Assembly: GCA_021821235.1 (NCBI GenBank)
Contig: JAKACS010000172.1
Span: forward strand, 1-6,714
Source of the DNA: Bacillota bacterium
GTDB taxonomy: Bacteria > Bacillota > Bacilli > Bacillales_B > DSM-18226
DNA: 6,714 bases
Reading direction: 5' to 3'
This document shows positions 1 to 6,253 of this stretch, piece by piece (position 1 is the stretch's first letter; each line of letters opens with the position of its first letter). Both the position numbers and the translations under genes were made by a program. The notes beneath the pieces were generated by a model. It did not search any database, was not told the origin of the DNA, and saw only the letters and a list, made by a program, of their open reading frames with translations.

Positions 1-206
1 AAAGCGGCTCCAAACTATCGGATTTATCAAATGAACAAAGCCGATATTTAATGCATATATGTGACCGTTATATTGAATTTTCAAGGCAAATCATTGAAGA
101 TGGAATCAAGCAGTTACCCGGAATCAGTCATGTGCTGAAGGATAGAATTTTAACGATTCTAAGTCAGCATCAGCCTATCGCCAAATCTTTTGTGGAAGAA
201 GGTTAG
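1..206 (+). CDS. hepS: Heptaprenyl diphosphate synthase component 1 (HepS), 3' end only
   Basis: The open frame entering from the left edge (codons from base 3, stop TAG at 204-206) encodes the last 67 residues of a protein. The visible part is polar and helical, with a segment reading [16 protein letters not shown] and a tail ending SFVEEG. This tail, directly upstream of menG and hepT, fits HepS, the small non-catalytic subunit that pairs with HepT to make C35 heptaprenyl diphosphate for the menaquinone-7 side chain. HepS itself lacks the aspartate-rich motifs of prenyl synthases and none are seen here, although most of the protein lies outside the window. The gene ends 5 bases before menG, which suggests a shared transcript. 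The identification rests on weak C-terminal resemblance plus strong gene-order context. The truncation is only the window edge. Confidence 0.82.
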   Translation, partial: SGSKLSDLSNEQSRYLMHICDRYIEFSRQIIEDGIKQLPGISHVLKDRILTILSQHQPIAKSFVEEG

Positions 207-211
207 GATTC

Positions 212-916
212 ATGCAGCAGTCTAAAGAGGAAAGAGTTCATCATGTATTTGAAAAAATATCTGAAAACTACGACAAGATGAACTCTGTCATAAGTTTCCA
301 ACAGCATATTAAATGGCGCAATGATACAATGAAAAGAATGAATGTGCGAGAGGGCTCAAAGGCGCTTGATGTTTGCTGTGGAACAGCGGATTGGACCATT
401 GCATTAGCTGAAGCTGTTGGATCTTCCGGAAAAGTTACTGGCTTGGACTTTAGTCAAAATATGTTAAAGGTCGGAACCGAAAAAGTAAAGAATTTAAAGT
501 TGGAGCAAGTAGAATTGATCCATGGAAATGCAATGGAACTGCCTTTCGCAGATCATCATTTTGATTATGTGACGATTGGATTTGGGCTTAGAAATGTCCC
601 TGATTATATGCAGGTTTTAAGAGAGATGCATCGGGTTTTAAAACCCGGCGGTGTGGCTGTCTGTCTTGAAACATCCCAGCCAACGCTCTCTGGATATAAA
701 CAGCTGTATTATTTTTATTTTCGGTATATTATGCCGATGTTTGGTAAATTATTTGCTAAAAGTTATAAGGAGTATTCTTGGCTGCAAGAGTCGGCACGTA
801 GCTTTCCGGGGATGAGGGAGCTTGCACGAATGTTCGAACAAGCGGGATTTATAGATGTATATTACAAGCCTTATAGCGGTGGTGCTGCGGCTGTTCATAT
901 TGGCTACAAGAAATAA
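212..916 (+). CDS. menG: Demethylmenaquinone methyltransferase (MenG/UbiE family)
   Basis: This 234-residue protein is a SAM-dependent C-methyltransferase that converts demethylmenaquinone to menaquinone, the last step of the pathway, acting at the membrane. The family's first signature is intact at residues 20-35 (YDKMNSVIS, then H32 and W35). The SAM-binding motif I reads [10 protein letters not shown] at 52-61. The second signature appears as RVLKPGG followed by LETSQPT, a form typical of Bacillus MenG. The C-terminus ends in a [16 protein letters not shown] tail, as usual in the family. Length is normal (about 230-240). The ATG at 212 follows a GAAGG ribosome binding site at 198-202 that lies inside the end of hepS, so translation may be coupled. 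B. subtilis also places this gene between the two heptaprenyl synthase subunit genes and calls it menH or menG; ubiE is the enterobacterial name. Confidence 0.96.
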   Translation: MQQSKEERVHHVFEKISENYDKMNSVISFQQHIKWRNDTMKRMNVREGSKALDVCCGTADWTIALAEAVGSSGKVTGLDFSQNMLKVGTEKVKNLKLEQVELIHGNAMELPFADHHFDYVTIGFGLRNVPDYMQVLREMHRVLKPGGVAVCLETSQPTLSGYKQLYYFYFRYIMPMFGKLFAKSYKEYSWLQESARSFPGMRELARMFEQAGFIDVYYKPYSGGAAAVHIGYKK

Positions 917-959
917 GACAAATGAGTGCAAACAGGATGAAAAAGCAGGGTGAATACAA

Positions 960-1922
960 ATGAAATTAAAAATGATGTATTCATTTTTGAATTCGGATAT
1001 TGACATAATTGAGAATACACTGGAAGAGACGATACAAGCGGATTCTCTTCTTTTACGACAAACTTCTTTGCATACATTGCAAGCCGGAGGAAAAAGGATT
1101 CGCCCTGTTTTTGTTTTGCTTGGCGGGAAATTTGGTCATTATGATATTCAAATTATGAAAAATGTGGCTGTTGCCCTCGAATTGATTCATATGGCATCCC
1201 TCGTGCATGACGATGTTATCGATGATGCAGAAATTCGCAGGGGAAAACCGACGATAAAGGCAAAATGGGGAAATCGGGTTGCGATGTACACGGGTGACTA
1301 TATTCTCGCTCTTTCATTAGATATGATCACCAATATTAACAAACCAGCTGCACACCAAATTCTCGCAAATACCATTGTTGAGGTGTGCATTGGTGAAATC
1401 CAGCAAATTAAGGATAAATACCGTTTTAATCAAAATTTTCGCGACTATTTTCGCCGAATCAAGCGGAAAACAGCACTTCTCATTGCAACAAGTTGTCAAT
1501 TAGGAGCAATTGCTGCGGGTGCGGAGGAATCAATACATAAGAAACTTTACCGGTTTGGTTACTACGTTGGCATGTCCTACCAAATTATTGACGATATTTT
1601 TGATTTTATCTCTACAGAAACAACATTAGGCAAACCTGCTGGAGGCGATCTATTACAAGGGAATGTAACAGCGCCCGTTCTCTTTGCAATGAAAGATGAT
1701 ATGATTCGCAGGCAGATAGAAACAGTGACTGAAAAAATGGGGCAAGAGGAAATTGAAAAGCTGATCTCCCTAATTAATCAATCGGGAGCAATCGAGAAAT
1801 CAATGGCTTTAAGTGACCTTTACCTCAACAAGGCGCTCAAAATTCTTGATGAACTGCCCTCTAATAAAGCAAAACGAACTTTGCAGGATATTGCAAAATT
1901 TATTGGCAAGCGCAAATTTTAA
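960..1922 (+). CDS. hepT: Heptaprenyl diphosphate synthase component 2 (HepT)
   Basis: This 320-residue protein is the catalytic subunit of heptaprenyl diphosphate synthase. With HepS it condenses farnesyl diphosphate with isopentenyl diphosphate units to give the C35 chain of menaquinone-7. The trans-prenyltransferase motifs are all present: QAGGKRIRP at 41-49 for isopentenyl diphosphate binding, the first aspartate-rich motif DDVID at 84-88 followed by RRGKPT, KRKTA at 168-172, and the second aspartate-rich motif DDIFD at 211-215 followed by GKPAGGD and LLQGN. The KIGKRKF-like C-terminus and the start MKLKMMYSFLNSDID match the Bacillus HepT form and its length. The ATG at 960 is preferred over ATG codons at 972 and 975 because an AGGGTGA ribosome binding site lies at 947-953. 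The gap after menG is 43 bases with no terminator, so hepS, menG and hepT probably share a transcript. Confidence 0.95.
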   Translation: MKLKMMYSFLNSDIDIIENTLEETIQADSLLLRQTSLHTLQAGGKRIRPVFVLLGGKFGHYDIQIMKNVAVALELIHMASLVHDDVIDDAEIRRGKPTIKAKWGNRVAMYTGDYILALSLDMITNINKPAAHQILANTIVEVCIGEIQQIKDKYRFNQNFRDYFRRIKRKTALLIATSCQLGAIAAGAEESIHKKLYRFGYYVGMSYQIIDDIFDFISTETTLGKPAGGDLLQGNVTAPVLFAMKDDMIRRQIETVTEKMGQEEIEKLISLINQSGAIEKSMALSDLYLNKALKILDELPSNKAKRTLQDIAKFIGKRKF

Positions 1923-1931
1923 TTCTAACTG

Positions 1932-1962
1932 TTTCCGCAAATTCGTAGTTGCGAAATTTTCT
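1932..1962 (+). terminator. Possible weak intrinsic terminator after hepT
   Basis: Ten bases after the hepT stop codon, TTT-C-CGCAA (1932-1940) can pair with TTGCGAAA (1949-1956), with one bulged C and an 8-base loop. A short T-rich stretch (TTTTCT, 1957-1962) follows. The stem is modest and the T run is only four uninterrupted bases, so termination is probably partial. It is placed correctly to separate the menaquinone genes from ndk. Confidence 0.45.
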
Positions 1963-2021
1963 AAACAATGATACTATTTTCGTGGATTGTTCACTTAGAC
2001 AATCAGTATACATAATGATTT

Positions 2022-2031
2022 AGGAGTGGAG
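2022..2031 (+). promoter_or_regulatory. Ribosome binding site that decides the ndk start
   Basis: AGGAGTGGAG lies at 2022-2031, and its AGGAG core ends 8 bases before the ATG at 2035. An in-frame GTG at 2026 overlaps this site and would add three residues (M-E-F), so it is not the real start. The ATG also gives the family-typical N-terminus [12 protein letters not shown]. Confidence 0.85.
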
Positions 2032-2034
2032 TTC

Positions 2035-2481
2035 ATGGAAAAAACATTTTTAATGGTAAAACCAGATGGAGTGCAGCGCAATTTAATTGGCAGCATTATT
2101 GCCCGCTTTGAAAGTAAGGGCTTTCAACTGGTGGGTGCAAAGCTTATGCAAATTCCAGCAGAACTTGCCGAGGAGCATTATCGCGAACATAAAGAACGTC
2201 CATTCTTTGGCGAACTTGTTGACTTTATTACGTCCGGTCCGGTATTTGCGATGGTGTGGCAAGGAGAGAATGTCATTGCTACTGCTCGGAAAATGATGGG
2301 TTCAACCAATCCAAAAGATGCTGCTCCAGGAACCATTCGCGGCGATTATGGTTTAACTGTCTCTAAGAATGTAATCCATGGTTCCGACTCTCTGGAGAGT
2401 GCTGAACGGGAAATCGGCCTCTTTTTTAAAGAGGGCGGTTTACTTGAATATTCGAAGTTGGCCGACGAGTGGGTTTATTAA
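2035..2481 (+). CDS. ndk: Nucleoside diphosphate kinase
   Basis: This 148-residue cytoplasmic enzyme moves the gamma-phosphate from ATP to other nucleoside diphosphates through a phospho-histidine intermediate, balancing the NTP and dNTP pools. The active-site histidine is H115 in the signature NVIHGSDS (112-119). The other expected nucleotide and phosphate contacts are present: K9 in MVKPDG, Y49, F57 in RPFFGEL, R85, T91 in MGSTNP, R102 in IRGDYG, and N112. Length is standard for bacteria. The gene starts 112 bases after hepT and is followed at once by a strong terminator, so it can be expressed on its own as well as by read-through from hepT. Its place between hepT and cheR is the known Bacillus arrangement; no functional link to either neighbour is evident. 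Confidence 0.97.
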   Translation: MEKTFLMVKPDGVQRNLIGSIIARFESKGFQLVGAKLMQIPAELAEEHYREHKERPFFGELVDFITSGPVFAMVWQGENVIATARKMMGSTNPKDAAPGTIRGDYGLTVSKNVIHGSDSLESAEREIGLFFKEGGLLEYSKLADEWVY

Positions 2482-2488
2482 CTTGAAC

Positions 2489-2531
2489 AAAAAAAGCGCT
2501 TGTATCCTTTTGTATACGAGTGCTTTTTTTT
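2489..2531 (+). terminator. Strong intrinsic terminator after ndk
   Basis: AGCGCTTGTAT (2495-2505) pairs with ATACGAGTGCT (2514-2524), giving an 11-bp stem with two G-U pairs and an 8-base loop (2506-2513). A run of eight T follows (2524-2531). A run of seven A on the 5' side (2489-2495) can lengthen the stem and makes the element nearly symmetrical. It begins 7 bases after the ndk stop codon and separates ndk from cheR. Confidence 0.9.
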
Positions 2532-2577
2532 GCATCCGTTTTCAAGTTAAACCTGTCTTTTTGTTGGTTCAAAATAC

Positions 2578-2583
2578 AAGGAG
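2578..2583 (+). promoter_or_regulatory. Ribosome binding site that decides the cheR start
   Basis: AAGGAG at 2578-2583 lies 8 bases before the ATG at 2592. The reading frame stays open for 24 more codons upstream, back into the ndk terminator, but no start there has a ribosome binding site. The ATG gives a protein of normal CheR length. Confidence 0.85.
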
Positions 2584-2591
2584 AAAGAAAG

Positions 2592-3365
2592 ATGTCACAA
2601 GACTATCAGGAATTTATTGCAAACATCAAGAAAATGACCGGAATTGATCTCTCACAATACAAGGAAGCTCAAATGAAGCGCAGGCTGACTTCTCTTTACG
2701 AAAAAAAAGGTCTGGCTTCCTTTCAAGAATTTTTTCGGGAAATAAAGAGAAGCCAACAACTTTTAAATGAATTTCTCGATCGAATGACCATCAATGTCTC
2801 AGATTTTTACCGGAATTATAAACGTTGGCAAGTGTTGGAAAATAAAATTATGCCAAAAATTTTGGAAATAAATAAACGGCCGAAAATATGGAGTGCCGCC
2901 TGTTCAACTGGTGAAGAACCATATACGATCGCCATGGTGATGTCACGGTTCTTGCCCCTTCATGACATTTCAATTACAGCAACCGATCTTGATGAAAATG
3001 CGCTTATTCGGGCAAAAATGGGGCACTATCATGAAAGATCGCTTAATGAAGTTCCGGATGCGGTCAAACGCCGGTTTTTTAAAAAGAACGGAGAGTTTTA
3101 TCATGTTGCTGATGAAATAAAAAAAACAGTTACCTTTAAAAAGCATAATCTCTTGGCTGATTCTTTCGGCGGACCATATGACTTGATTATTTGCAGAAAT
3201 GTGCTTATTTATTTTACAGAGGATGCGAAAGATAAATTGTATACCAAGTTTAGCGCTGCTTTACGACAAGATGGTATCTTTTTCGTCGGCAGCACCGAGC
3301 AAATTTTTAATCCTAGCAATTATCAGTTGGAAACAGAAGATACTTTCTTTTATCGAAAAAAATAA
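2592..3365 (+). CDS. cheR: Chemotaxis protein methyltransferase CheR
   Basis: This 257-residue cytoplasmic enzyme transfers methyl groups from SAM to glutamates on the signalling helices of methyl-accepting chemotaxis proteins, setting receptor sensitivity against the methylesterase CheB. The N-terminal all-helical domain (about 1-75) carries the basic helix QMKRRLTSLYEKKG (27-40), of the kind that contacts receptor helices. The linker motif TINVSDFYR lies at 66-74. The Rossmann-type domain follows with SAM-binding SAACSTGEEPYT (101-112), the acidic loop TDLD (131-134) and CRNVLIYF (201-208). The C-terminus is GSTEQIF, then a short tail. No C-terminal tetratricopeptide extension is seen, so this is the classic short form. 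It implies a motile host with receptors encoded elsewhere. The gene lies between two terminators and may be transcribed alone; no convincing promoter was found. Confidence 0.95.
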   Translation: MSQDYQEFIANIKKMTGIDLSQYKEAQMKRRLTSLYEKKGLASFQEFFREIKRSQQLLNEFLDRMTINVSDFYRNYKRWQVLENKIMPKILEINKRPKIWSAACSTGEEPYTIAMVMSRFLPLHDISITATDLDENALIRAKMGHYHERSLNEVPDAVKRRFFKKNGEFYHVADEIKKTVTFKKHNLLADSFGGPYDLIICRNVLIYFTEDAKDKLYTKFSAALRQDGIFFVGSTEQIFNPSNYQLETEDTFFYRKK

Positions 3366-3394
3366 GGGGCTCGGGAAGGCTCCTTCTCTTTTTT
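3364..3394 (+). terminator. Probable intrinsic terminator overlapping the cheR stop codon
   Basis: Two mutually exclusive hairpins fit here. GGGAAG (3373-3378) with CTTCTC (3383-3388) gives a 6-bp stem and 4-base loop directly against six T (3389-3394). AAGGGGC (3364-3370) with GCTCCTT (3379-3385) gives a 7-bp stem with an 8-base loop. Either, followed by the T run, is a reasonable terminator. The stems are short, so efficiency is uncertain. It would separate cheR from the aromatic operon. Confidence 0.65.
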
Positions 3395-3470
3395 GTCTAG
3401 GAATTTTCATATTGCTGGGAGGACGAAATTATATTATTTTGAATAATTTTACTATGTTTCTTTGTAGCCA

Positions 3471-3481
3471 TGTGGTATATT
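3471..3481 (+). promoter_or_regulatory. Candidate extended -10 promoter for aroC-aroB-aroH
   Basis: TGTG-G-TATATT at 3471-3481 combines the TRTGN extension used by Bacillus SigA promoters with a -10 hexamer matching TATAAT at five of six positions. No good -35 hexamer sits about 17 bases upstream (TATGTT at 3453-3458), as is common with extended -10 promoters. The predicted start near 3488 would leave an untranslated leader of about 30 bases before the aroC ATG. The leader is too short for a riboswitch or T-box, and none is seen. The 154-base gap holding it is otherwise A/T-rich and contains no gene. Confidence 0.5.
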
Positions 3482-3519
3482 GATACAAAATCCTTTAATG
3501 AGTTGAAGGGGGAAAGAGA

Positions 3520-4692
3520 ATGAGATATTTAACTGCGGGAGAATCACATGGTCCGCAATTAACGACCATTTTAGAAGGCTTACCGGCAGGAATGCCGCTT
3601 GAAGCAGCAGATATTAATTTTGAACTGGCCAGAAGGCAAAAAGGATATGGCCGCGGCAGAAGGATGCAGATTGAAAAAGATGCTGTCCAGATAACATCGG
3701 GTGTTCGCCATGGCCATACATTAGGTTCACCGATTGCGTTAATCGTGCAAAACGATGATTGGAAGCATTGGACACAGATCATGGGAGCAGAGCCGCTGGA
3801 ACAAGGGGCTCTGGAAGAAGTAAAAAGAAAGATTACAAGACCTCGTCCCGGGCATGCTGACTTAAATGGTGCGATTAAATACGGACATCGCGATATGCGG
3901 AATGTACTTGAGCGTTCATCAGCGAGGGAAACGACTGCCCGGGTAGCTGCCGGCGCTGTTGCTAAAAAGCTTTTATCGCTTGTAGGTGTAGAAATCGTTT
4001 CCCATGTTGTAGAGATTGGTGGGATAACCGCAGCAGTGAATTACACGCTGCCGATGGATGTTTTAAAAGATCAAACGGAAGCATCTCCTGTCCGCTGTGC
4101 GGATCCAGACGCAGCAAAGAAGATGATGGAAGCAATTGACAACGCCAAAGCGAATGGCGATTCCATCGGCGGCGTTGTGGAAGTGATTGCAACCGGGATG
4201 CCGGCTAGTGTCGGAAGCTATGTTCATTACGACCGAAAATTGGACGCGAAAATCGCAGCAGCCATCATAAGTATTAATGCATTTAAAGGGGTGGAGTTTG
4301 GGATAGGCTTTGAAGCAGCCAAAAAGCCTGGTAGTGAAGTTCATGACGAAATCATATGGAATAGCGTACATGGGTATTCGAGAAGGACAAACCGCCTGGG
4401 CGGATTTGAAGGCGGCATGACAACCGGAATGCCCATTGTGGTTCGCGGTGTCATGAAGCCGATCCCAACCTTATACAAACCGCTGAAAAGTGTCGATATT
4501 GAAACGAAAGAACCGTTTTCTGCCAGTATTGAACGTTCAGATAGCTGTGCTGTTCCGGCAGCAAGTGTTGTGGCTGAAAACGTTGTTGCATGGGAATTGG
4601 CCTGTGCATTGGTCGAACAGTTTTACAGCGACCGATTTCAAACGTTCGCAGAAGAAATTGAGCGAGAGCGGCAATTTGCGAGGGAATTTTAA
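3520..4692 (+). CDS. aroC: Chorismate synthase
   Basis: This 390-residue protein converts 5-enolpyruvylshikimate-3-phosphate to chorismate, the last step of the shikimate pathway, and needs reduced FMN although the reaction is redox-neutral overall. The family signatures are intact: GESHGPQLT at 7-15 with H10, [11 protein letters not shown] at 42-52, the [11 protein letters not shown] segment at 108-117 with H112, [21 protein letters not shown] from 121, [15 protein letters not shown] at 289-303, and [11 protein letters not shown] at 339-349. Length matches Bacillus enzymes (about 390). The ATG at 3520 follows AAGGGGG at 3506-3512. B. subtilis calls this gene aroF, whereas aroC there names 3-dehydroquinate dehydratase; the general symbol is used here. 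It is probably the first gene of an operon with aroB and aroH. The sequence does not show whether the enzyme has its own flavin reductase activity. Confidence 0.97.
   Translation: MRYLTAGESHGPQLTTILEGLPAGMPLEAADINFELARRQKGYGRGRRMQIEKDAVQITSGVRHGHTLGSPIALIVQNDDWKHWTQIMGAEPLEQGALEEVKRKITRPRPGHADLNGAIKYGHRDMRNVLERSSARETTARVAAGAVAKKLLSLVGVEIVSHVVEIGGITAAVNYTLPMDVLKDQTEASPVRCADPDAAKKMMEAIDNAKANGDSIGGVVEVIATGMPASVGSYVHYDRKLDAKIAAAIISINAFKGVEFGIGFEAAKKPGSEVHDEIIWNSVHGYSRRTNRLGGFEGGMTTGMPIVVRGVMKPIPTLYKPLKSVDIETKEPFSASIERSDSCAVPAASVVAENVVAWELACALVEQFYSDRFQTFAEEIERERQFAREF
4680..4684 (+). promoter_or_regulatory. Ribosome binding site for aroB inside the end of aroC
   Basis: GAGGG at 4680-4684 lies 9 bases before the ATG at 4694 and within the last codons of aroC. 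The aroB frame is open for 68 more codons upstream inside aroC, but only the ATG at 4694 has a ribosome binding site and gives the family-typical N-terminus and length. The 1-base gap between the genes points to coupled translation. Confidence 0.7.
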
Positions 4693-4693
4693 T

Positions 4694-5782
4694 ATGGAGA
4701 CAGTTCAAATTCAAACCGATTCAAAACGCTATGATGTCTTTATTGGTGAAGGAACATTAGGCCGCATTCTCCCGTTTTTAAGGGAGCGTTTTCCGCGGCT
4801 GACGAAACTGATGATCATCACGGATGAGACGGTTGCAGCGTTGCATCTTGAAAAATTGCTGCAAGTTTTACATGACCGCGAAGCTACAGTGTTTATTGCT
4901 CCAAGCGGTGAGAAAGCTAAAACGTTCGATGTATTCTATCAGGCATTGACAGCAGCGCTTGAGAACAGGCTTGATCGCTATTCCGTTATCCTTTCTTTTG
5001 GGGGCGGTGCTGTTGGCGATCTTACGGGATTCGTAGCGTCTTCGTTTATGCGTGGGATCCCTTTCATCCAAATCCCGACGACCATACTGGCTCATGATAG
5101 CGCAGTAGGCGGGAAAGTAGCGATCAATCATCCGCTTGGGAAAAATATGATTGGTGCCTTTTACCAGCCGGAGGCCGTTTTTTACGAGTTGAACTTTCTA
5201 AAAACGCTCCCCCAAACGGAAATCCGTTCGGGTTTTGCCGAAGTAATCAAACATGCGCTAATCCATGATCCCGACTTCTATCAAGCACTTTTAAACGGGA
5301 TATCTACTCTAGATTCGTTAACCAATGAACAGCTCCGCCGTGCATTGGTTCGTGGTGTCCAAATCAAAAGGGAGTTTGTTTCCCGGGATGAGCGCGAAGC
5401 AGGCGTCCGGGCTTATTTGAATTTTGGCCATACTTTGGGACATGCGATCGAAGCCGAGATGGGATATGGCAATATTACTCATGGCGAAGCAGTGATGATC
5501 GGTATGATCTTTGCTTTATCGCTCAGCAAGGAGTATTTTGCATTGGATTTTGATTTGCCAAGTTTTCTGAAGTGGGTTCGCCGCTTTGGTTATGAAACAA
5601 ACATTCCGCCAAATCTTCTAGAAGATCGCTTGCTGCAAAGAATGAAGCAAGATAAAAAAGCAATTGGCGAGTCGATTCGTTTCGTTTTACTCGAACGGAC
5701 AGGCAGCCCGGTACTGCAATCAATTTCAGATGAACAGGTACTTGAGCATCTAAAACGGTTTAAACTACAAAAGGAGGATTAA
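4694..5782 (+). CDS. aroB: 3-dehydroquinate synthase
   Basis: This 362-residue cytoplasmic enzyme turns 3-deoxy-D-arabino-heptulosonate 7-phosphate (DAHP) into 3-dehydroquinate, the second shikimate step, using NAD and a divalent metal. The NAD-binding loop GGGAVGDLTGF lies at 103-113. PTTILAHDSAVGGK (128-141) and INHPLGKNMIGAF follow, supplying active-site lysines K141 and K150 and N151. By alignment with the known family pattern, the metal ligands are E183 (GFAEVIKHA), H246 (NFGHTLGHAIE) and H263 (THGEAV), with H250 also conserved. Length equals that of B. subtilis AroB. Order within the operon does not follow order in the pathway, since aroC acts last yet is first. The gene begins 1 base after aroC and ends 2 bases before aroH, so all three are very likely co-expressed. 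Confidence 0.97.
   Translation: METVQIQTDSKRYDVFIGEGTLGRILPFLRERFPRLTKLMIITDETVAALHLEKLLQVLHDREATVFIAPSGEKAKTFDVFYQALTAALENRLDRYSVILSFGGGAVGDLTGFVASSFMRGIPFIQIPTTILAHDSAVGGKVAINHPLGKNMIGAFYQPEAVFYELNFLKTLPQTEIRSGFAEVIKHALIHDPDFYQALLNGISTLDSLTNEQLRRALVRGVQIKREFVSRDEREAGVRAYLNFGHTLGHAIEAEMGYGNITHGEAVMIGMIFALSLSKEYFALDFDLPSFLKWVRRFGYETNIPPNLLEDRLLQRMKQDKKAIGESIRFVLLERTGSPVLQSISDEQVLEHLKRFKLQKED
5771..5777 (+). promoter_or_regulatory. Strong ribosome binding site for the GTG start of aroH
   Basis: AAGGAGG at 5771-5777 is a near-perfect match to the 16S rRNA 3' end, 7 bases before GTG at 5785. There is no ATG nearby, and the GTG gives the exact conserved N-terminus MIRGVRGATT. A strong site may compensate for the weaker start codon. 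Confidence 0.85.
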
Positions 5783-5784
5783 AA

Positions 5785-6156
5785 GTGATCAGAGGGGTGA
5801 GAGGAGCGACGACAGTAGAGCAAAACGATGAGGCTCTAATTCTATCTGCAACGGAAGAACTTTTGGCGAAAATGTTTGAAATGAATCGGATTAAACCTGA
5901 AGCAGTAGCATCCGTGTTGATTTCGGCAACAGATGATGTAAACGCCGTTTTTCCTGCAAAAGCTTTAAGGAGGTTTCCTGGATGGACATATGTGCCTGTC
6001 ATGTGTATGCAGGAGATGCATGTTCCCGAGTCGCTGAACTATTGCATCAGAGTGATGGTCCATCTGAATACAGATAAAACACAGGAAGAAATTATCCACG
6101 TTTATTTAAAGGAAGCTCAATCACTGAGACCAGATCTAAACGAAGCAGGTGTTTAA
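5785..6156 (+). CDS. aroH: Chorismate mutase, monofunctional AroH type
   Basis: This 123-residue enzyme rearranges chorismate to prephenate, committing it to phenylalanine and tyrosine. It belongs to the AroH fold (trimeric, alpha/beta barrel-like), unrelated to the all-helical AroQ mutases. Active-site residues known from B. subtilis AroH are all present, one position lower in number: R6 in IRGVRGATT, F56, A58 and K59 in AVFPAKA, R62, C74 and E77 in MCMQEM, R89 in CIRVM, and Y107 in HVYL. SLRPDL near the C-terminus is also conserved. It is four residues shorter than the 127-residue B. subtilis protein, mainly at the variable tail. It is the last gene of the tight aroC-aroB-aroH run. In B. 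subtilis the tryptophan operon follows, whereas here hisC comes next. Confidence 0.96.
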   Translation: MIRGVRGATTVEQNDEALILSATEELLAKMFEMNRIKPEAVASVLISATDDVNAVFPAKALRRFPGWTYVPVMCMQEMHVPESLNYCIRVMVHLNTDKTQEEIIHVYLKEAQSLRPDLNEAGV

Positions 6157-6240
6157 AAAATACGAACAATTCTCCGAGAGTATGATAAAATAAGTTTGGA
6201 AATTGCTTTAATATATTAGCAAGGTAAAGTGAGTTTGAAT

Positions 6241-6250
6241 GAGGTGAAGG
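6241..6250 (+). promoter_or_regulatory. Ribosome binding site for hisC
   Basis: GAGGTGAAGG at 6241-6250 ends 3 bases before the ATG at 6254, and its AGGTG core (6242-6246) is 7 bases from it. This is good Bacillus-type spacing and supports the chosen start. Confidence 0.75.
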
Positions 6251-6253
6251 ATC

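Noticed and set aside
2520..2591. A possible N-terminal extension of CheR by 24 residues.
   Set aside because: It would be translated from within the ndk terminator, has no ribosome binding site, and makes the protein longer than its family. The ATG at 2592 has a strong site.
4490..4693. An open extension of the aroB frame back into aroC by 68 codons.
   Set aside because: It overlaps conserved aroC sequence and its translation does not resemble 3-dehydroquinate synthase. The ATG at 4694 gives the standard 362-residue protein.
3495..4714. Several open frames of about 75-100 codons on the minus strand within aroC.
   Set aside because: They lie opposite a highly conserved gene, show no recognisable domains or ribosome binding sites, and are expected by chance from the codon bias of the + strand gene.
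6158..6191. A SigA-like promoter for hisC with -10 TATGAT (6181-6186) or TAAAAT (6186-6191).
   Set aside because: The hexamers at correct distance upstream (AAATAC or CGAACA) do not resemble TTGACA and there is no TG extension, so the -10-like strings are probably due to A/T richness.
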